Of a DNA stretch of 34,086 nucleotides, positions 1-8,239 are shown one piece after another. Below the pieces are notes generated by a model that was not told where the DNA came from, ran no database searches, and saw only the letters and a program-made list of their open reading frames with translations. A program made the position numbers and the translations under genes. The stretch is from a virus, in the IMG/VR virus record IMGVR_UViG_3300026382_000040, positions 1 to 34,086 of that record, one strand, 5' to 3'. Each line of letters starts with the position of its first letter. The stretch's first letter is position 1.

Positions 1-360
1 GCTGGCCACAGAACTATCAAGTATTCCTCTATTAGCAAGTGCATTTATATTTTTCCTGAAAAGCCCAGCAATTACGGGGCGATAATTACTAATCCAATTT
101 TGAACGGCAAGGCTATTAAGTCTCGCAAGGCTGTTTAAAATATTTTGATTAGGTCTAGCATTTACGACATCACCAAGCAACGGGTTGAGGTTTGAGGTAA
201 GAGAAGAGAAAAAACCGCTTGCTTTTTTATAGGCATCTCCAGTTAACCCGCTAAAACTCTTTGAAAAAGAGCGAGACATTCCTTTAGAAGAGGAGAAAGA
301 AGAAGAAAGGTTTAAGTTTTTGGAGACTAGTTTATCCCAATTAGCTCCCGTTAAATCCAT
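1..360 (-). CDS. Virion-associated protein, N-terminal part (gene crosses the join)
   Basis: An ATG at 358-360 opens a frame that reads leftward to base 1 and continues across the circular join at 33959 to a stop at 33681, giving 212 residues. This entry holds residues 1-120; the rest is the entry at 33681-34086. The protein is rich in Ser, Asn, Ala and Leu, with no membrane segment or enzyme motif. Residues around 105-125 (ALANRGILDSSVASKTLAG) resemble an Ala/Ser-rich stretch I associate with small phage tail or ejection proteins. The start overlaps the end of the 351-965 gene by 10 bases. Its place among virion genes suggests a structural or DNA-ejection role, which is inferred. The family is not recognised. 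Confidence 0.7.
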   Translation of the reverse strand, partial: MDLTGANWDKLVSKNLNLSSSFSSSKGMSRSFSKSFSGLTGDAYKKASGFFSSLTSNLNPLLGDVVNARPNQNILNSLARLNSLAVQNWISNYRPVIAGLFRKNINALANRGILDSSVAS

Positions 361-965
361 GTTTCCTCCAATTTAGGAAAGTTAAGCCTAGCAACATCAA
401 CGAATTCACCAGCTAATATTTTCTTCTTTGCCTGCCTATAAACATCTTTAACCCTCTGAACCCAAGCAACCCTAACTGCAATCTTAATTAACTGCTCCCA
501 ATGTTTTCGCTCTACCTCAGAGAAAGTGTTAAGAATTTCATCAAGGGTCGTCTGTTTATCTAAAAGCCGATTAGCATACATTCCGCACTTCTTATAAATC
601 TCATCGCTTGTATAACTTGGGTTGATTAACAAAAGTGCAGCACCGTGATATTCTTTGTCTGCGACATCTGAGCGTTGCTTAACTTCTGGGTAATAACTTT
701 CTATATAACGCTTTGTTATACTTGAAAGCAGTTTAATGGTGTCGTCAAGTCTTTTCTTTCTCTCTCTCTCATCTACCAGTCTTTTTTCCTCATCAGATAA
801 TTCCTCTACAACAAAACTATTACCATCTCTAAAAACCCTGATGTAGAGAGGGTTGATTGTTTTTATATTGTTTGTCTCGATGATTTCAGTATTCAAAGAA
901 GCTCTGGGTCTTTTAGGAGATACCGCCAAAATCCTCAATGTTTCTTTGTCAATCTTAACAAACAT
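351..965 (-). CDS. Unknown virion-region protein (204 aa)
   Basis: This 204-residue protein lies directly after the receptor-binding protein gene, sharing an ATGA start/stop overlap at 963-967. Residues 1-55 look beta-rich. Residues 55-85 form a charged helix containing LSDEEKRLVDERERKKR, and the C-terminal half is helical with several Trp and Tyr. There is no signal peptide or membrane segment. A small gene just after a fibre gene is often a fibre-assembly chaperone or a second adhesin part, but nothing in the sequence proves either. I do not recognise the family. The ribosome binding site is moderate (GGAGAG about 10 bases before the ATG), and translation is probably coupled to the gene before it. 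Confidence 0.7.
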   Translation of the reverse strand: MFVKIDKETLRILAVSPKRPRASLNTEIIETNNIKTINPLYIRVFRDGNSFVVEELSDEEKRLVDERERKKRLDDTIKLLSSITKRYIESYYPEVKQRSDVADKEYHGAALLLINPSYTSDEIYKKCGMYANRLLDKQTTLDEILNTFSEVERKHWEQLIKIAVRVAWVQRVKDVYRQAKKKILAGEFVDVARLNFPKLEETWI

Positions 966-3181
966 CAGCCGAGCTCTCCTCTATTGTAGGTTAAACTAGC
1001 TTCACTTAAACTCCAAGAAGGAACGGATGCCCCCCAAGAATGAATTGTTGATGACCAAGTTTGAGGAACAACCGTAAAGTTAGCATCAGAAGTCGTTAGC
1101 GTTGCGTCTGAATATACAAAATCATACCCCCCAACAGTTGCAGTAAAAGTTCCCGACGGAATGGTTGATTCCAACCGAGCAACCATTCCCTTACAAACAG
1201 AATCATTTATTTCAGCGTTCACAAATAAAGTATCGTTTATAACAATACAACCTAAAACACTGGTTTCGACACCCGAATCCAAACCTTTCTCAGCTAGAAC
1301 TCCAAAATCATTATCCATCTTCACAATAAAACCGACTTTATGACCGCTGGTATAACTACCGCATACAAATATATTGCCGTTGGCGTCTGTTGTTATACCA
1401 ACAAAAATTGCTCCATCTTCGCTATCGATAGCTATTTGCTTTGCTGTGCCCAAATTGTTATCCATCTTCGCAATAAAGCCGACATTGTGGCTACCGTTAT
1501 TGATTCTGCCACATACAAACACATTACCATCGGAATCTGTAGTAATACCTGTAAGATAGAGATTACTCCCGCTATCAATAGCTACCTGTTTAACCAAGCT
1601 CAAGTTGTTATCTAACTTTGCAATAGCCCCAATATCACGGTCATTATGCTCTATCCAGCCACATACAAACACATTACCATCGGAATCTATAGTAATATCA
1701 GTAAGATAGAGATTACTCCCGCTGTTAATAGTTCTTTTGTTGATTGAATTTAATTCATTATCCAACCTAGCTACATATGAGATGTAGCTAGAACCATCCT
1801 TTTTATAGCCGCACACAAAAACATTACCGTTAGAGTCTATAGTGATATCATAGCAAAAAATCCAGTTATCACCACTAGTCGCAATAGTTATCTGTTTAAC
1901 CAGAGCCAAGCCATTGTCTAACTTGCCCACATAAATATCACTATCTGTATAGCCACACACAAATACATTACCGTTAGAGTCTATAGTAATACCTGTAAGA
2001 TAGAGATTACTCCCGCTATCAATAGCTACCTGTTTAACCAAGCTCAAGTTGTTATCTAACTTTGCAACAAAACCAACATTGTGGTTGCCATTGTAGAAAT
2101 AACCGCATACAAATACATTACAGGAATCTGTTTTTACGTCTCTAATAAAAACATTATTATCTTGGCTCAAAACTCCGATATATTCCTTAAAATCAAGAAC
2201 AGTTTTACTTTCAGTTAGTTTGCTCTCAGCAATACCATCACTAGCTGTATAGGTAAAATTAACAGTCGTATCTTCCTTATAATCGGGAAAAGTTATATGA
2301 AAAATGCTAGAGTCGCTAGAATCCTGTTTTATTTCCACATTAGGGTCGTCGCAGGAAACAGAATAACTTAACGGGTCGCCATCAGGGTCGGAGGCATTAA
2401 TTTTTACAGTATAGGATTTATTGTCATATAGAACATCGTCATTCCAACTAACGCTATTTATTGCTGGTGCTCGGTTAGCTGGGGTTGTAAAACTAATCGG
2501 CTCACTCCACAAAGAAGCGTGCCCCATAGACTTATAACGAACTCTAACATAGTAGGTAGTTGAAGGCTGAAGTCCCTTTCCTGAAACATCGAGAGAAGTT
2601 AAGTTAGTAGTATCGTCATAGCTTGAATAAACGACATTCGAAAAATCGGGTTGGTCTGAAATTTCCCAATCGCTAGCCTCGTGCTTACCATAAAACCTAT
2701 CGGAAACTGCATAAGGGGAAGATTCTACCGTCCCCATAAAATCAGTAGCTCCATCGCTGGGTGAAACTATTTTGGGCCTTTTGATTGGGGAAAGGTTAGG
2801 ATGAGCGTTTGTGTCGTGGTTATGAGCATAAATAACTGGGTCATTTACCCCATCGCTTTTAATAGTCCCATCAGGATTATGGGAAACCTCAAGAAAAGCC
2901 TTTAGGTTACTTGGAGTCCAATCAGGACTCACAACCTTATCAATTTTAACCGTTCCGTCTGGATTAATTGCGACCTTAAGCAAATCCTCAAGTTTTAAGT
3001 CCGTATATTCAAACTTAACTTTACTCGCAAGCGGATAGTGAAAGACCCCATCGTAGTCAAAGCTCTTAAAAAGCTCGTTAAAATTATCAATATACTGCTG
3101 ATGTTCGGCATTGTGTTCATTTGCTTTTATAGTTTCCCCAGTCGTATATACAGTAAGCCTATTTATTTTCTTGCTCCCCAT
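965..3181 (-). CDS. Receptor-binding tail protein with beta-propeller
   Basis: The 738-residue protein is probably the host-recognition (tail fibre or spike) protein. Residues 1-130 are likely the virion-attachment region. Residues about 130-235 look like a fibronectin type III domain (TTYYVRVRYKS, then SEPISFTTPANRAP). Residues about 236-330 look like a cadherin-like Ig domain (DPDGDPLSYSV). Residues about 335-650 hold six clear repeats of the type DSNGNVFVCGY plus a seventh degenerate one, as in SBBP-type repeats, which suggests a seven-bladed propeller. The last 80 or so residues form a separate Ser/Thr/Trp-rich tip. The ATG at 3179-3181 has GGAGG seven bases upstream and overlaps the nozzle gene stop. 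Two blades share an identical 83-bp DNA stretch. The receptor-binding role is inferred from position and architecture. Confidence 0.75.
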   Translation of the reverse strand: MGSKKINRLTVYTTGETIKANEHNAEHQQYIDNFNELFKSFDYDGVFHYPLASKVKFEYTDLKLEDLLKVAINPDGTVKIDKVVSPDWTPSNLKAFLEVSHNPDGTIKSDGVNDPVIYAHNHDTNAHPNLSPIKRPKIVSPSDGATDFMGTVESSPYAVSDRFYGKHEASDWEISDQPDFSNVVYSSYDDTTNLTSLDVSGKGLQPSTTYYVRVRYKSMGHASLWSEPISFTTPANRAPAINSVSWNDDVLYDNKSYTVKINASDPDGDPLSYSVSCDDPNVEIKQDSSDSSIFHITFPDYKEDTTVNFTYTASDGIAESKLTESKTVLDFKEYIGVLSQDNNVFIRDVKTDSCNVFVCGYFYNGNHNVGFVAKLDNNLSLVKQVAIDSGSNLYLTGITIDSNGNVFVCGYTDSDIYVGKLDNGLALVKQITIATSGDNWIFCYDITIDSNGNVFVCGYKKDGSSYISYVARLDNELNSINKRTINSGSNLYLTDITIDSDGNVFVCGWIEHNDRDIGAIAKLDNNLSLVKQVAIDSGSNLYLTGITTDSDGNVFVCGRINNGSHNVGFIAKMDNNLGTAKQIAIDSEDGAIFVGITTDANGNIFVCGSYTSGHKVGFIVKMDNDFGVLAEKGLDSGVETSVLGCIVINDTLFVNAEINDSVCKGMVARLESTIPSGTFTATVGGYDFVYSDATLTTSDANFTVVPQTWSSTIHSWGASVPSWSLSEASLTYNRGELG
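1541..1623. repeat. 83-bp exact direct repeat, copy A (propeller blade)
   Basis: Bases 1541-1623 are identical to 1985-2067, 444 bases away. Both copies lie in the same frame of the propeller-coding part of the receptor-binding gene and encode the turn between blades (a Val-Ala-Ile-Asp-Ser-Gly segment). Identity across all 83 bases, including synonymous positions, points to recent duplication or gene conversion. Confidence 0.9.
1985..2067. repeat. 83-bp exact direct repeat, copy B (propeller blade)
   Basis: Second copy of the repeat at 1541-1623. The neighbouring blades are similar but not identical: for example, a shorter shared stretch begins near 1510 and again near 1661. The repeat unit is therefore the blade, and recombination between these copies would delete or add blades in frame (444 is divisible by 3). 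Confidence 0.9.
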
Positions 3182-4788
3182 CAGGAGACCTCCAGAGAAA
3201 AGGAATCCAAAACAAACCTGTTCTTTGATGTGATGATAAAATAGATGTAGTCCCCACCTATTAGTTGCCTAAGAGGCTTAAAAAACACAGAAGGATTAGA
3301 CCACTTATCTGAATCCCAAACAGCAATGCCATACCTCGCAACCTTAGGCAAACTTAGAACAGCAAGGTTATATCCTGTATTTCTCCTAAACACAGACAAA
3401 AGTATTTCGGCATTGTCAATCCCTGCACCATAAAGAGAAAATCTCTTTAGTAAAACCCTTCTAAAACCTCCAGAATTAATAACCTTTGTGCTCAGTTTGT
3501 AGTAAACATCTTTGCCGTTATCTGTGTTAACATCAGCAAACTTAAAGACCGCGTTCTCTCCCCCAAGATAAACTTCATTTTCAACAACTAACGCAGAGGT
3601 TATCTTTTCCTGAGAAGCTAAAGAAGTAAAAGCTTTTCTAGTAGGAGTAAAGGTAAATCCAGAATAACCAGCAAAACCGAAGATAACATTAGCAATCGGG
3701 ATGGGAATAAGAATATAGTCGTTATCCTCTATTAAGAACTTCTGATTAATCTGTATAGGCTTTATGTCTCCGTATTCTACTATTGTTTTAAGACTGTAAA
3801 GCTGAGAGCCGTCCAGAAAATAAAGGTCTCCCAAAACGCTAACTATTTCCCTGTTTTTTGCCGAAACCCCTTTGGCTATCAAGCCAACAACAAAAGTTTC
3901 TTCAGAATTGCCAGACAGAGCATAGATTCCCCTATCCTTCCCTTCTTTAAAGACTATCAGCTTATCGTAGAGCTGGGCAATTGCTGAAATATCACTCTCA
4001 TCCTTTGAGGCAACTTTAATAAACCCCCAGCGTGAGGGGTCTCTTATCTCCGAATAATAAAGACTATCGCCTTTAGCAAGCCAAATCCTCTCTTGTCTAA
4101 ACTCTATAAAATCAGCTTTAACATCTAAAACATCTGAGCAAGAATAAATAATCCTAATCTCCGTTCCGTTATCAGGTGCAGTATCAAAGTTTAGATTAAC
4201 AGCTCCAGTATCATAGGCAACAGTTCCAGACAAGAAAGTCCCAGAAATATTGCCCTCTCCGTCGTCAACAGCCTCATACTGCGTTCCCTGAATTGTGTAT
4301 TTGACTTTTACGCTGTTAGGGCTAACTGGAACTTCAGAGGTGGAGTAAGCATACGATTTAGTAGTGCCGTTTCCAGTTCCGACTAGCTCGTCGTGGTAGA
4401 GAAAATCGTCAATAGTTCCAAAAGTAGAACCGTCCCAATACTTTAGCTTCCCTCCATCTGCAATCCAGAGCTTTCCGAGAGCAACCTGAAAATAGACATC
4501 TCTACCTTCGTGCTCTCCGATTTCTGATAAGGAAGAGCCGTCCCACTTATAGACCTTTCCATCCTTGCAGGCTACATAGAAATCGCCCTGAAACTTGGCG
4601 ATTCCTACAACTTCGGCTGGAGTATCAAAGAGCTTAATAAAACCCGGTCTAGCGACAAGTCTACCAGTATTGGAGACATAAAAATTAACGCAGGACTGAA
4701 GCTCATTATCTCTAATAAGTGCTGGGTCTTGCGTATTATTAACCCCTCTCCAGTCTCCGAAAGTTATAACCCTTGCTCTCCTATACAT
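3181..4788 (-). CDS. Tail nozzle / tail tubular protein B-like
   Basis: The 535-residue protein has the start typical of short-tail nozzle proteins: a GVNNTQDPALI segment, then ARPGFIKLF after a linker. In such proteins a Gly-Val-Asn/Asp motif and an RPG motif precede a beta-propeller-like body. The body is beta-rich throughout, with repeated short strands such as FYVACKDGKVYKWDGSSL and LWIADGGKLKYWDGSTF, which read as propeller blades. It has no signal peptide or membrane segment. The gene starts directly after the adaptor stop (TAAATG), and adaptor followed by nozzle is the usual order in podovirus-like phages. By family analogy it forms the end of the DNA ejection channel below the adaptor ring. 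Confidence 0.7.
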   Translation of the reverse strand: MYRRARVITFGDWRGVNNTQDPALIRDNELQSCVNFYVSNTGRLVARPGFIKLFDTPAEVVGIAKFQGDFYVACKDGKVYKWDGSSLSEIGEHEGRDVYFQVALGKLWIADGGKLKYWDGSTFGTIDDFLYHDELVGTGNGTTKSYAYSTSEVPVSPNSVKVKYTIQGTQYEAVDDGEGNISGTFLSGTVAYDTGAVNLNFDTAPDNGTEIRIIYSCSDVLDVKADFIEFRQERIWLAKGDSLYYSEIRDPSRWGFIKVASKDESDISAIAQLYDKLIVFKEGKDRGIYALSGNSEETFVVGLIAKGVSAKNREIVSVLGDLYFLDGSQLYSLKTIVEYGDIKPIQINQKFLIEDNDYILIPIPIANVIFGFAGYSGFTFTPTRKAFTSLASQEKITSALVVENEVYLGGENAVFKFADVNTDNGKDVYYKLSTKVINSGGFRRVLLKRFSLYGAGIDNAEILLSVFRRNTGYNLAVLSLPKVARYGIAVWDSDKWSNPSVFFKPLRQLIGGDYIYFIITSKNRFVLDSFSLEVS

Positions 4789-5352
4789 TTAAGCCTCAAA
4801 GGGAAGATTAAGAGGTATCTTGGAAAAGCCGTATCTGCTTATAAGTCTTATTAGCTTCTGCTCAAAAAGTGCCGATAAGCTCTGCTCAACAGAAGTGTTA
4901 AACTCATTCCTGTTAAGTGCAAAAAAGGCAACCATTTCAATCAAAAGGTTATTAAAGTAAGGCGGGAGGACTAAGTCATCATCTAAGCTCTTATAGTGAT
5001 GAGGATAGGCGTAATAAAGGAGAGTTAAGGGGCTAACTCCAGCTTCTATTTTATTTCCAATCAGCTTATAAGCCAATTCTCCCTGCTTTATCTGAGCTGA
5101 TGGCGAAACGGGCTTTAGCTTTTTGTCTTTCCAAAAGACTCCATCCTCTACAACAAAATCATCAGGTAAGGAATCACCAGAATTAAGAGTAGCCGTTTTG
5201 AGAAATCGGCTGAACTGCTTGTTAATACAGGTATCGGCTATGTAATCCTGAACTCTATTTAGTATCCTTAAAAGCTCGTCATCGCTATATTCTATTTTCG
5301 CCGTATCGTTTATCATTTCCCTAACTTGAATTAAGACATCGGCTACTTTCAC
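4789..5352 (-). CDS. Head-tail adaptor protein
   Basis: The 187-residue protein fits the phage adaptor family found beneath the portal. The helical N-terminus carries a pattern typical of that family: MINDTAKIEYSDDELLRILN, then a long helix, followed by LPDDF and a central beta-rich segment. The remaining helix is rich in Leu and Phe. The GTG start at 5350-5352 follows GAGG and overlaps the preceding stop (GTGA), so translation is coupled. By family knowledge it forms a ring joining the portal to the nozzle encoded next. No odd features. Confidence 0.75.
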   Translation of the reverse strand: MKVADVLIQVREMINDTAKIEYSDDELLRILNRVQDYIADTCINKQFSRFLKTATLNSGDSLPDDFVVEDGVFWKDKKLKPVSPSAQIKQGELAYKLIGNKIEAGVSPLTLLYYAYPHHYKSLDDDLVLPPYFNNLLIEMVAFFALNRNEFNTSVEQSLSALFEQKLIRLISRYGFSKIPLNLPFEA

Positions 5353-5594
5353 TTTAACCTCTTTAAGGTTTTAGCAAGGCTAGCCCTTTTGAGGAGTAAA
5401 GGAGTAACTTTTATTCTCTTCTTTTCTCCGTTAACGGTGTATTCTACGACGTCGCCTACTGCTGAGCTTAAAATCTTGTTCAGCAGGGCCATCGGTATCG
5501 GCTGATTCTCTGGTATCCCTAACTGCTTGTGAAGTGCTCCTTTCTTTATCCTTATCCTCTTGTTCCCCAATACTATCGTCTGATATTTCGCCAT
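5349..5594 (-). CDS. Small basic head-region protein (81 aa)
   Basis: This 81-residue basic protein contains KGALHKQLGIPENQPIP, a motif I know from small conserved phage proteins coded among head genes. In those, a Gly-Ala-Leu-His/Arg start is followed by an Ile-Pro and a basic tail; here the tail is KRASLAKTLKRLK. The molecular function of that family is not known to me. The ATG has an excellent GGAGGAATTAG leader. Its first 164 bases lie inside the end of the 5431-5736 gene in another frame, and its stop overlaps the adaptor start. A structural or DNA-contact role is a guess from charge and position. Confidence 0.7.
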   Translation of the reverse strand: MAKYQTIVLGNKRIRIKKGALHKQLGIPENQPIPMALLNKILSSAVGDVVEYTVNGEKKRIKVTPLLLKRASLAKTLKRLK

Positions 5595-5736
5595 CTAATT
5601 CCTCCACAGGCTTAAAGCCGAGTTTAAGGAATTCGGAAACTAAAACTTCTGGGACATCTACGATTTCTTTACCCCTTGTGTTAACACCGCAGACCATGCT
5701 TGCAGAAGCTAGATATTCAGGCTTTTTCATAAGCAT
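5431..5736 (-). CDS. Small head-region protein overlapping the next gene
   Basis: This encodes 101 residues. The first 50 or so (KKPEYLASASMVCGVNTRGK, then DVPEVLVSEFLKLGFKPVEE) look like a compact folded phage protein. The rest is charged and disordered, ending in a run of arginines. It starts at 5736 with TAATG coupling to the gene before it. The last 164 bases overlap the 81-residue gene in a different frame, so the tail composition may reflect constraint from that frame. Start is either this ATG or the second one two codons on. No function is assigned. Confidence 0.6.
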   Translation of the reverse strand: MLMKKPEYLASASMVCGVNTRGKEIVDVPEVLVSEFLKLGFKPVEELDGEISDDSIGEQEDKDKERSTSQAVRDTRESADTDGPAEQDFKLSSRRRRRIHR

Positions 5737-6023
5737 TACACATCCCCTTCAGAACAACGAAATTGCGGATTTTCCCTTAAGAACTTCCTTAAGGCGTTAT
5801 CGTCGTTCATTATTTCAAAAAACTTCTCAGGAGGAAGAGACATTAGGACATCTAGAGGGATAGAAGCCACTTTACGGGCTGTTTTCTTTTTAGAAAAACC
5901 TTTCCCCATAACCTTTTTCTCTTCGTAGTTATCCTTTACTGCATCCGTATAGTCAACCTTTTTAGCAAGGCGGAGCTCTCCGCTCCGCCTATCAAACTCA
6001 AGCAGAAAAGCCTTAGTCCTCAT
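5736..6023 (-). CDS. Unknown head-region protein (95 aa)
   Basis: This 95-residue charged protein has a basic central segment (KGFSKKKTARK) followed by SIPLDVLMSLPPEKFFEIM and a C-terminus ending in FRCSEGDV. There is no membrane segment. It sits between capsid-side genes and the adaptor, a place often used for head-completion, decoration or capsid-stabilising proteins. I do not recognise the family. A perfect 9-bp hairpin with a 5-base loop (5968-5990) lies in its N-terminal coding part. The ribosome binding site is weak, so coupling to the upstream gene, whose stop is one base away, is likely. Confidence 0.65.
   Translation of the reverse strand: MRTKAFLLEFDRRSGELRLAKKVDYTDAVKDNYEEKKVMGKGFSKKKTARKVASIPLDVLMSLPPEKFFEIMNDDNALRKFLRENPQFRCSEGDV
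5968..5990. repeat. Perfect 9-bp hairpin inside a gene
   Basis: AGGCGGAGC (5968-5976) and GCTCCGCCT (5982-5990) are exact inverted copies around a 5-base loop, inside the 5736-6023 gene. It lacks a following T-run, so it is not an ordinary terminator. It is one of a set of intragenic hairpins in this genome. Confidence 0.8.
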
Positions 6024-6024
6024 A

Positions 6025-6264
6025 CTAACCGTCCATGTTTATATAGTGCCACTTACCACCCACAAAGATATAAAGTCGCTTACCGGGAGTAGTAGAATTC
6101 GTGTCCTCAACGACCCTAATATCAAAGTCATGTGGAGGAGGGGGAGGGGGAACATAAGAAGCAAAACCTCCTCCAAAATCCCCTGAATCGTAAGCGATAA
6201 GCCCAGAAGCTACTGCATTAGGCTTGCTCTCCTTGCTATTCTGAAAAACTAAATTACTTCCCAT
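6025..6264 (-). CDS. Small protein with poly-proline (79 aa)
   Basis: This 79-residue protein follows the capsid gene. The N-terminal half is disordered (Ser/Gly-rich) and carries a run of six prolines (YVPPPPPPHDFD). The C-terminal part looks beta-stranded and ends KRLYIFVGGKWHYINMDG. The ATG is preceded by GAGGGAGAAA. Proline linkers ahead of a small beta domain are seen in phage head-decoration and fibre-anchoring proteins, which makes a capsid surface role possible. The family is not recognised. Confidence 0.65.
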   Translation of the reverse strand: MGSNLVFQNSKESKPNAVASGLIAYDSGDFGGGFASYVPPPPPPHDFDIRVVEDTNSTTPGKRLYIFVGGKWHYINMDG

Positions 6265-6275
6265 TTTCTCCCTCT

Positions 6276-7148
6276 TTATCCGAGATTAATTATCCTTGCC
6301 TGAGCCTTCTCAGCCCTAACTTCAAGAGTTAGCTCCCCAACAACAACTTGTTCAAACCTATCGGCTGCTACTGGAATTTCTTTTTTCTTAAACGGCCTAA
6401 GATAAGCAACTTTTAGGTATTGTTTGTCTAGAACAAATAGGTCTGTATCGGGCATCCACCTATCAGCTACAACCCTAACCATCCCGAAGTCGCTTTCGTA
6501 AATATCTATTCTAGCAACTAGCTTATTCTCATCGGCCTCAATTGTTTTCATAGCACCAGCAGTAAAGCTGGAAATCTTCCTTTTGTTCTTACCAGAGACA
6601 ACTACGACGTTGGGGTCTCCTCCAGCTTCCCAGCTCTTTTGAATAGCGTCGTTGAGCATATCCTCAGTAAGGGCACTATTTCCAGCGTCAATAACATTAG
6701 TAGAAACAAATGCTGGGATTCCTCCCATCTTTCTAGCAGTAGAGCTATCTCCCTCTACTGCTGAATTGTTCCTGATGATTGCATATTCAACGTCTCTACC
6801 TATCTCCTTGAGAGCCTTAGCCATCTGGTGAGCTAGCTCATCCTTAATACCAGCCTTGAGGACGGCCTGCTGGGTTTCAGAAACACCGTAGCCCTGAGCG
6901 AAAATCTGAGTCCAGTTTCCTTTTCTAACTCTAGGTTGAGGAGCTTCTACGGTATATTCTGAACCCTCAACAATAGCGTTATCTTTCGGTTTTCTGAGCT
7001 CTTCCTCAAGCCACTCGTGGTAGGTAGATTTAGCAGTAGTTCTACCAAACATAGAGTAAAGAGGAGTCTTATCTGGACTAATCATCGTAATAACATCGGA
7101 TAAGTCCTCTCTATTTCCAACTGCTGTATAGGTTGTTTCGTAAGCCAT
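6276..7148 (-). CDS. Major capsid protein (SU10/DUF5309-like)
   Basis: This is the 290-residue main shell protein. The N-terminus (NREDLSDVITMISPDKTPLY) and the following EWLEEELRKP and EGSEYT segments are typical of the SU10-type major capsid family (DUF5309), which has the HK97 fold. The length fits the family, and there is no long N-terminal delta domain, consistent with a separate scaffold gene just upstream. The ATG has a strong AGGAGGTAAAAG leader. The order portal, scaffold, capsid is the classical head cassette. I see nothing truncated. Confidence 0.88.
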   Translation of the reverse strand: MAYETTYTAVGNREDLSDVITMISPDKTPLYSMFGRTTAKSTYHEWLEEELRKPKDNAIVEGSEYTVEAPQPRVRKGNWTQIFAQGYGVSETQQAVLKAGIKDELAHQMAKALKEIGRDVEYAIIRNNSAVEGDSSTARKMGGIPAFVSTNVIDAGNSALTEDMLNDAIQKSWEAGGDPNVVVVSGKNKRKISSFTAGAMKTIEADENKLVARIDIYESDFGMVRVVADRWMPDTDLFVLDKQYLKVAYLRPFKKKEIPVAADRFEQVVVGELTLEVRAEKAQARIINLG

Positions 7149-7158
7149 CTTTTACCTC

Positions 7159-8193
7159 CTAAAGGAATTGTTTTAACATTTCTATTTTCTCCTCTTCAGG
7201 AGCGGTAGCAAAACGTCTTAAGTCAAACTGATTCTGAACCTGAGCTTGACCTTGACCTGAGGGCTCAACTTTTGGTGGCTGTGGTGCTTGTCTAGTTTGG
7301 GCCTGCGGTTGAACTTGAGGCTGAGACTGAGCCTTATTCAGGTTATACCATTCTCTTCTGCACTCATCCCAGAAAGATAGAACGGTGTCTAAGTCTCCAG
7401 TTTGAAGAGCGTTAACTATCTTCATAACCTCTTGAAAAGGCATCTGGGCCAACTTCTGCTGAGCGTAAACATCAATCTCCTCAAAGTGAGGCTCAGACTG
7501 TTTAACCTGAAGTATTTTATGTTGGACGGCCTGCTGGCTTGCTATCTGGCTCTGGATGTTCTGAAGAGCTAGATTGAACGCCGCTATGTGCTTGGGGTTA
7601 AACTCGTCAAACTCCTCCCCAAGCTCAGCTTCAACTATCCTCTTTGCTTGCTCAGTAATAACATCTAAGAAGTTCTGCTGTTGCTCAGACTGTGCCATTT
7701 GGCTTACAGCCTGAAATTTCTGGGCAAGCTCAGGGTGCTTTTGTGCTAAAGACACAAGCTCAGGGTCGTTCATAAACTCTTTAGCAAGCTCTGGATGGCT
7801 TAACGCCTTGTCCAGAAGCTTTTCAACGACTTTCCTTTCCTCTGCTAGAGCTTGTGTCTTACGGGTGTAATCAGCCTGCATTGACTTGTAGAAGGGCACA
7901 AGCTCAGGAGGAATGCGGTTAGGGTCTAGCCCACCAATCCCTAACTGCTCAATTTCCTCCTTTGTGTAATAGCGTTGCTCTTCCTGAGGCCCGTTCTGTT
8001 CGCTAGCCTCTCCAGCTTCGGGTTGCTCTCCGCCCTCGGAGAGTCCCAGAGCCTCATCAGACACCACTAAATTGCCGTCCTCGTCTAAAAACACTTCAGG
8101 CTTTTGTTCTACTTGCTCCGTTGTTTGTTCCTGCGTAGCGTTAGCGTCTTGGCTAACGGGTTGCTCCATCTGCTGGAGTCCCTGATTTTCCAT
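7159..8193 (-). CDS. Scaffolding protein
   Basis: The 344-residue acidic, Gln- and Glu-rich protein has no globular core. Residues 1-75 are acidic and disordered. Residues about 75-245 are long helices with heptad-like spacing. Residues about 275-320 are a Gln/Pro linker, and the last 25 or so residues form a short helix (LRRFATAPEEEKIEML). That plan, a disordered acidic start, a coiled middle and a C-terminal capsid-binding helix, is typical of phage scaffolds, and the gene lies between portal and capsid. It would guide capsid assembly inside the procapsid and then leave. The ATG has a GGAGGAAAGTT leader. Confidence 0.82.
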   Translation of the reverse strand: MENQGLQQMEQPVSQDANATQEQTTEQVEQKPEVFLDEDGNLVVSDEALGLSEGGEQPEAGEASEQNGPQEEQRYYTKEEIEQLGIGGLDPNRIPPELVPFYKSMQADYTRKTQALAEERKVVEKLLDKALSHPELAKEFMNDPELVSLAQKHPELAQKFQAVSQMAQSEQQQNFLDVITEQAKRIVEAELGEEFDEFNPKHIAAFNLALQNIQSQIASQQAVQHKILQVKQSEPHFEEIDVYAQQKLAQMPFQEVMKIVNALQTGDLDTVLSFWDECRREWYNLNKAQSQPQVQPQAQTRQAPQPPKVEPSGQGQAQVQNQFDLRRFATAPEEEKIEMLKQFL

Positions 8194-8239
8194 AACTTTC
8201 CTCCTTACCTCTCTGTTTTATAAAGAGTTTTCGCTTATT

